From positions 1,674,001 through 1,738,000 of the forward strand of contig JAAFYY010000001.1 in assembly GCA_014284505.1 (NCBI GenBank): DNA of 64,000 nt. Reading direction: 5' to 3'. A model generated the notes under the pieces. That model worked only from the letters and a program-made list of their open reading frames with translations. It was not told the origin of the DNA and did not search any database. Below, in pieces: positions 59,703 to 64,000 of this stretch. Position 1 is the first letter of the stretch; every line of letters starts with the position of its first letter. Position numbers and translations under genes: made by a program. Source of the stretch: Streptacidiphilus sp. 4-A2. Its GTDB lineage: Bacteria > Actinomycetota > Actinomycetes > Streptomycetales > Streptomycetaceae.

Positions 59703-62700
59703 ATGACGGACGCCAGTGCTACCGAATCCGCACAGTTCCGCTTCCAGCTGCTCGGAACCGTGGCCGCCTGGAGGAACGGGGCGCAACTACAGCTCGGCTC
59801 ACCCCAGCAGGTCGCGCTGCTGGCCTCGCTGCTGCTCAGACCGGCCAGTCGGTGCCGCTGAAGCAGGTGCTGGGCGATCTGTGGGGCGGCGAGGTCCCGG
59901 ACCACGCGGTCGGCGCGGTGCGCACCTATGCCTCGCGGCTGCGGGCGGTGCTGGAGGCCCGGGCGGGCCCGCCGCGCCCCCGGGGCGGTCGTGGTCTCGT
60001 CGGCGACGGCTACACCCTGCGCACTCCGGGCGACCCGGCGCTCTCCGTGGACGTGCACGCCTTCACCGCCAAGGTCGCCGAGGCCGAGCGGCTGCGGGCG
60101 GCCGCGGAGCCCAAGGCCGCCTACGACCGGCTCGGCGCCGCGCTGGCGCTGTGGCAGGGCGAGGCGCTGCTGGGCGTCCCGGCTCGGTACGCCGAACAGC
60201 AGCGCGGCTGGCTTGGCCCAGCGACGGCTGTCCGCCGCCGAGGCCAGCTGGAGCTCGGCCTGGAGCTCGGCCACCACGGCGAGGTGCTGGACGCGCTGGA
60301 CACCCTGGTCTCCGAGCAACCCGCTGCGCGAGCACCTGCGCGGGCTGCGGATGCTCGCCCTGTAACCGGGGCGGCCGGCAGGCCGAGGCGCTGGCCTGCT
60401 TCGCCGAGATCCGCGAGCTGCTGGTCGAGGAGCTCGGTGTGGACCCGGGCCCGGAGCTCAGCGCACTGCACCAGCGCATCCTCAACGCCGACCCGGAGCT
60501 GGCCGCACCCCCGCAGCGCCCGACGCGGACACGGCCGCCGTGTACCGGTCCGTGGTACCGGCCCAACTGCCCACCGACATACCCGACTTCGCCGGACGCG
60601 AGGAGCAGCTGGAGGGCGTGGTCGCGGCCCTGCGGGCGCCGGCCGCCAGGCCGTGCCGGTGATCGCGCTGTTCGGCATCGGCGGCTCCGGCAAGACCACG
60701 CTGGCGTGCACGCGCGCACCAGGTCCGCGACCAGTTCCCGGACGGCCAGCTGTTCGCGGACCTGCGCGGCGGGGAGCAGCTCACCACCGATCCCGGACTG
60801 GTGCTGGTCGACTTCCTGCGCAGCCTGGGGGTCGCCCCGGGCGGCATACCCGAGGGGCTGGACGAGCGCTCCGCGCTGTTCCGCTCGCTGCTGACCGGGC
60901 GGCGGATGCTGATCCTGGTCGACAACGCCCGGGCCGCGTCCCAGGTGCGGCCGCTGCTGCCGGGCACCGCGGGTGCGCCGTGCTGATCACCAGCCGGGTG
61001 CAACTGGCGGAGCTGCCCGGCACCCGGCTGTTCGAGATCGAGCCGTTCCGCCGGACCGAGGCGCTGGACCTGTTCGCGGCGGTCATCGGCGCCGAACGCG
61101 CCGCCGCCGAGCCCGAGGCCGTCGAGGCCCTGGTCGCGGCCTGCGGGTACCTGCCGCTGGCCGTGCGCATCCTCGCCTCCCGGCTGGCCGTGCGCCCGGC
61201 CTGGAGCGCGGCCGCGCTCGCCGAACGGCTGGCGGACCAGGAGCGCCGCCTGGACGAGCTGCACCTGGGCTCGCTCGGGGTCGAGGCCACTTTCCAGCTC
61301 AGCTACGAGCAGTTGTCCCCCGAACAGGCCCGCGCGTTCCGGCTGCTGGCGCTCCCGGAGGGGCAGGGGCTGACCACCGCCGCCGCGGCCGCGGTGATCG
61401 GGCTGCCCGACCGGCGGACCGAGGACGTGCTGGAGTCGCTGCACAGCGCCGGGCTGCTGCTCTCCCGTACCCCTGGCCGCTACCAGTACCACGACCTGCT
61501 GCGACTGTTCGCGCGGCGGCGCAGCGAGAGCGAGGACAGCGCGGCGCAGCGGGCCGAGGCGGTGCTGCTGCTGCTGGACCACCTGCTCGCGGGCATGGTC
61601 AGCGTCTCCCGGGTGCTGGATCCGGACGGGGCCCTGTTCCGGCACTTCCAGCCGACCAGGACCGCGGGTCTGCGGTTCACCGACCGGGAGCAGGCGGCGC
61701 GCTGGCCGCACGGCGAGAGCGCGCTGATCTTCGCCGTCACCGAGCAGGTGGTGCGCAACGCGGCGGACCCGCACTCGGGCGCGGCGCCCGCGGCCCCGGC
61801 TCCGAACTGCGCTCGGCGGTGGATCTGCTGCTCGGCCTGGTGTGGCTGCTGGACGGGCAGGTGCATGCCGCCCGGTTCCGGGATGTGCTGCGCCCGGCGG
61901 GTGTGGCCGCGCGGAGCCGGGGCGACCGGGCCGCCGAGGCCCGGGTCTGCTATCTCAGCGGGCTGCTGGACCGGTCGGCGGCCAGGCACAGTGAGGCGGA
62001 GCCGACGCTGCGCCGGGCGCTGGAACTGCTGGCCCCCGGCGACCCTGTCGACCAGGCGCTGCGGCTCACGGTGACCAATGAGATCGCACTGCTGCTGAAC
62101 CTGACCTCACGCAGTGCCGAGGCGCTGACCTACTTCGAGGAGTCACTGGCGCTCTGCCGCGAGCTGGGCAACACCACCGCCGAGGCCCGGGTGCTGGGCA
62201 ATATCGCCCGGGTGCACCTCAACGCCGGACGCCCGGCCGAGGGGGTGGCCTGCGCCACCCAGGCGGCCGGGATCGCCGAGGCCTCCGGCAACACCGCCGG
62301 GGTCGCGGACAGTTACTACCAGCTGGGCGTGGCGCTGCGCGCGGCCGGACGCACCGGGGAGGCGGTACTGCGGCAGCGGCAGGCCCTCGACTACTTCCAG
62401 AAGCAGCAGCGGCGCTCCATGGGGGGCTGGCGCTGATGCGCCTCGCCGAGTGCCTGGGCGACCAGGCGCTCTGGTCGGAGGCGGTGGCCTCGGCCGAGCA
62501 GTCGCTGGTGATCGCCGAGGAGCTGGACAGCCAGTACGCCCGCGCGCTGGCGCTGGCGGCGCTGGGCCGCGCACTGGCCGAGCAGGGTGTCACCGAGCGT
62601 GCCCGGGAATGCCTGCACACGGCGGCCGAGGCGTTCGAGCGCCTGCGGGCTCCGGAGACGGCCGGGACCCGCGAGCTGCTGGCCCGGATCCCCGGCCCGG

Positions 62701-62717
62701 GTGCCGCGGGCGGCTGA
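59703..62717 (+). CDS. AfsR-type SARP-STAND regulator with TPRs (frame broken)
   Basis: Domain order is OmpR-type DNA binding ([20 protein letters not shown] ... [11 protein letters not shown]), BTAD ([20 protein letters not shown]), NB-ARC ATPase with P-loop [11 protein letters not shown] near 60680 and [17 protein letters not shown], then C-terminal TPRs ending at 62717. At ~1000 residues it matches AfsR relatives, which integrate kinase and ATP signals to switch antibiotic genes. At least seven shifts occur (59850, 60215, 60370, 60520, 60710, 60980, 61800, 62435). ATG 59703 follows AGAGG. Confidence 0.87.
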
Positions 62718-62719
62718 GC

Positions 62720-62910
62720 TCAGTGCGGTCCGCCGACCCAGGGAATGTCCCGGTGGGTGAACCACTCCCAGGGGCCCGGCAGCACCGCGGCCGGCGCCGC
62801 GTCGGGCGCCTCCGTCGGCGGGGCCGCGGGCGCAGCGCGGTGTGCAGCGGGATCACCTGCGCCAGGTGTCTGATCTCCGGACGGTGTCCGTCACCGGTGC
62901 GCTGGGTCAT
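62720..62910 (-). CDS. short Trp-rich peptide gene (frame broken)
   Basis: ATG 62910 has AAAGGA 8 nt upstream. MTQRTGDGHRPEIRHLAQVI is read first, and after adding one base near 62830 the frame continues as an Ala/Pro-rich linker and GPWEWFTHRDIPWVGGPH, ending at TGA 62720-62722. The ~63-residue product has a polar N-terminus, a linker and an aromatic C-terminal core, a shape seen in peptide precursors and small regulators. No family is recognised. It abuts the 3' end of the AfsR-type gene on the opposite strand. Confidence 0.5.
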
Positions 62911-62997
62911 GGCGTGGTCCTTTGCGTCGTCTGGAACATGCTGTACGCACATCCTGCGACCAGGGGCTAAACAGCGGATCAACGCCGAAATGAGTGA

Positions 62998-63032
62998 CGC
63001 CGTGCGGTGAGCGTGTAGCTCACCGCACGGCG
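62998..63032. terminator. 15-bp perfect hairpin
   Basis: CGCCGTGCGGTGAGC pairs perfectly with GCTCACCGCACGGCG around GTGTA. It lies between two short minus-strand peptide genes and probably ends transcription from the right. Confidence 0.7.
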
Positions 63033-63048
63033 TCCGGTACTGCGGCTC

Positions 63049-63093
63049 CGGGGCCCCTCCGGCCATCCCCCGACCGTCGGAGGAGCCCCAAAG
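63049..63093. terminator. hairpin with one mismatch
   Basis: GGGGCCCCTCCG and CGGAGGAGCCCC pair with a single mismatch around a ~16-nt loop. It is the middle of three hairpins in a 180-bp segment between the two peptide genes. Confidence 0.5.
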
Positions 63094-63155
63094 CCTTCTC
63101 ACACCCAACCGTCGCTCCCCGGAACGGCCCGGTCCTGTAGCTGAGCGGCTGCGGG

Positions 63156-63175
63156 CCGGGAAGGTGCCTTCCCGG
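63156..63175. terminator. tight hairpin after the 55-residue gene
   Basis: CCGGGAAGG and CCTTCCCGG are perfect arms separated by TG only. It lies 22 nt after the stop of the minus-strand peptide gene at 63197. A cruciform or operator role is also possible. Confidence 0.55.
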
Positions 63176-63196
63176 ACCCGGCTCAGGACCGGGGGC

Positions 63197-63364
63197 TCAC
63201 GGGTGGGTGGAGACCTCTGCCGGACTCGGCGTCCCCTCTCGCCGGTCCGACTCCAGCGGAAGGCCCGGGAGCCCGGAGCGCTCCTGGAGGGTCCCCGCCT
63301 CGCCGCCTTCGACAGCGGACTTCTCTTCGGTTGCAGTCGGCTCGACGGCCTCAGGCGCGGTCAT
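63197..63364 (-). CDS. short acidic peptide gene
   Basis: An intact 55-codon frame starts at ATG 63364 with AGAGGG 7 nt upstream. It begins MTAPEAVEPTATEEKSAVEG and ends SDRREGTPSPAEVSTHP. It is rich in Glu, Pro and Thr and has no signal peptide or cysteine. No family is recognised. A precursor leader-like peptide or a small acidic regulator are possible. Strong hairpins lie on both sides. Confidence 0.5.
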   Translation of the reverse strand: MTAPEAVEPTATEEKSAVEGGEAGTLQERSGLPGLPLESDRREGTPSPAEVSTHP

Positions 63365-63495
63365 GTGCTGCCCTCTTCTCGCTGGTTGATACGTGCAGGA
63401 GCATCGCAGAGCCGAATAAACATCGGTTCAACGGGGTCCCCCGATTCCGCCCGCGGGTGCTCCGGCAGCGCGGCAGCGGCTCCGGTCAGCGGAAA

Positions 63496-63539
63496 GCCGT
63501 CGGCCGCCGCCCCCGTTCCGGTGGGCGGCGGCCGACGGC
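63496..63539. terminator. 17-bp perfect terminator hairpin
   Basis: GCCGTCGGCCGCCGCCC and its exact complement enclose a 10-nt loop, 20 nt past the stop of the phosphoesterase gene on the minus strand. Confidence 0.8.
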
Positions 63540-63558
63540 CGGGTCGGTGCCGGGGCCG

Positions 63559-64000
63559 TCAGCTCACGGTCAGGGCGAGCGGTCCGGCCAGAGCCGTGTA
63601 GCCGCTGTCATAGAGGTACCAGACGTCATAACTGCCCGGGAGAGCTGCTGGTGGCGAGTTCAGGCTGCCGCGCCGCGCTCGGGGCGTACTGCCAGGTCAG
63701 CGAGGCCTTGCTGCCGGCGTCACACCACCGGGTAGATGCCGATCCAGTTGTCCGAGCTGGTGGTGGCCGCCGGGGTCGTGTACTGGACGGTGACGGTCGA
63801 GCCACTGGCGACGGTCGGTGCTGGTGGTCAGCGTGTTGGCGGGCGCCGGCGCGGAGGGCACGAAGGCGTCGTTCAGCGGGGTGGCGTAGGTGTCGTTGGC
63901 GGTGATGCCGGGCAGGCCGAGCGCCGCCTCGATGGTGCGGCCGGTGCTGTAGTGGTCGTAGCGGGTCGCACTGGTGGTTCCCGCCGGTACCGTGCCCTGG
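63559..64000 (-). CDS. C-terminal part of a secreted phosphoesterase (phospholipase C/acid phosphatase type; frame broken, 5' end outside)
   Basis: In alternating frames the minus strand reads TRYDHYSTGRTIEAALGLPGI and NDTYATPLNDAF, the end of the catalytic domain of actinobacterial phosphoesterase/phospholipase C-like proteins, then an immunoglobulin-like C-terminal domain (DNWIGIYPV, LPGSYDVWYLYDSGYTALAG). Shifts lie near 63821, 63720, 63675 and 63645. The active-site residues lie beyond the window. Such enzymes are exported and act on phosphate esters, often under phosphate starvation. Confidence 0.65.

Overview
The window is high-GC actinobacterial DNA, almost certainly from the Streptomycetaceae (Streptomyces, Kitasatospora or Streptacidiphilus). 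The evidence is strong G/C bias at third codon positions, GTG starts, SARP and AfsR-type regulators, DUF4331, DUF2867 and DUF3761 proteins, and an alternative ribosomal-protein locus laid out like that of Streptomyces coelicolor. No tRNA, rRNA, CRISPR array, transposase or origin is visible. More than half of the genes are cut by single-base frameshifts. In most cases inspected, a G or C run is one base too short and restoring it rebuilds a normal family protein. I read these as sequencing or assembly errors and annotate such loci as genes with a broken frame.

Layout. 1-3.2 kb: an operon of a SCO6745-type protein, a tautomerase-fold enzyme, a YciI protein, a DHA2 exporter and a muconolactone-isomerase-like protein. 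3.2-5.8 kb: an SDR enzyme divergent from a MerR-PP2C fusion, then pyrE. 5.9-12 kb: a secreted NlpC/P60 protein with four peptidoglycan-binding repeats, a Tat-exported small protein, DUF4331, a small protein and an NAD-binding/DUF2867 protein. 12.2-16.5 kb: two convergent MFS transporters, a MarR regulator coupled to the second, and a secreted DUF3761 protein. 16.7-22 kb: an aldo/keto reductase divergent from a TetR regulator with twin operators, an alpha/beta hydrolase with a pentapeptide-repeat tail, an amidase and an MDMPI-type protein.

22.1-30.4 kb is a zinc-starvation island. Cysteine-free ribosomal proteins (bL32, uS14, bL33, bL31), a bL28 with one Cys, bS18 and a CobW-like protein without a P-loop flank a bidirectional promoter with a Zur box. 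An operon znuA-znuC-znuB-znuB-zur-LLM oxidoreductase follows, with its own Zur box before znuA. The cell can thus swap zinc-containing ribosomal proteins for zinc-free ones while inducing zinc import.

30.5-36 kb: a rifampicin-monooxygenase-like gene behind a palindrome resembling the rifamycin-associated element, a TrmB/LuxR-like regulator with an unassigned downstream domain, a small unknown protein and a SARP regulator. 36-45.5 kb: a multipass membrane protein, an internally deleted flavin amine oxidase, a SHOCT protein, an APC permease, a DUF2087 regulator, a 2-hydroxyacid dehydrogenase and a secreted HEYAE-motif protein. 45.6-57.4 kb: a candidate alpha-galactoside locus (GH36 enzyme, GntR/FCD regulator, complete Opp/Dpp-type ABC importer, class V aminotransferase, aldehyde dehydrogenase) with recurring TGCAATGT-type dyads. 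57.5-64 kb: small membrane proteins, a SnoaL-like protein, a GntR/UTRA regulator, a large AfsR-type STAND regulator, two short peptide genes among strong hairpins, and the C-terminal part of a secreted phosphoesterase running off the right edge.
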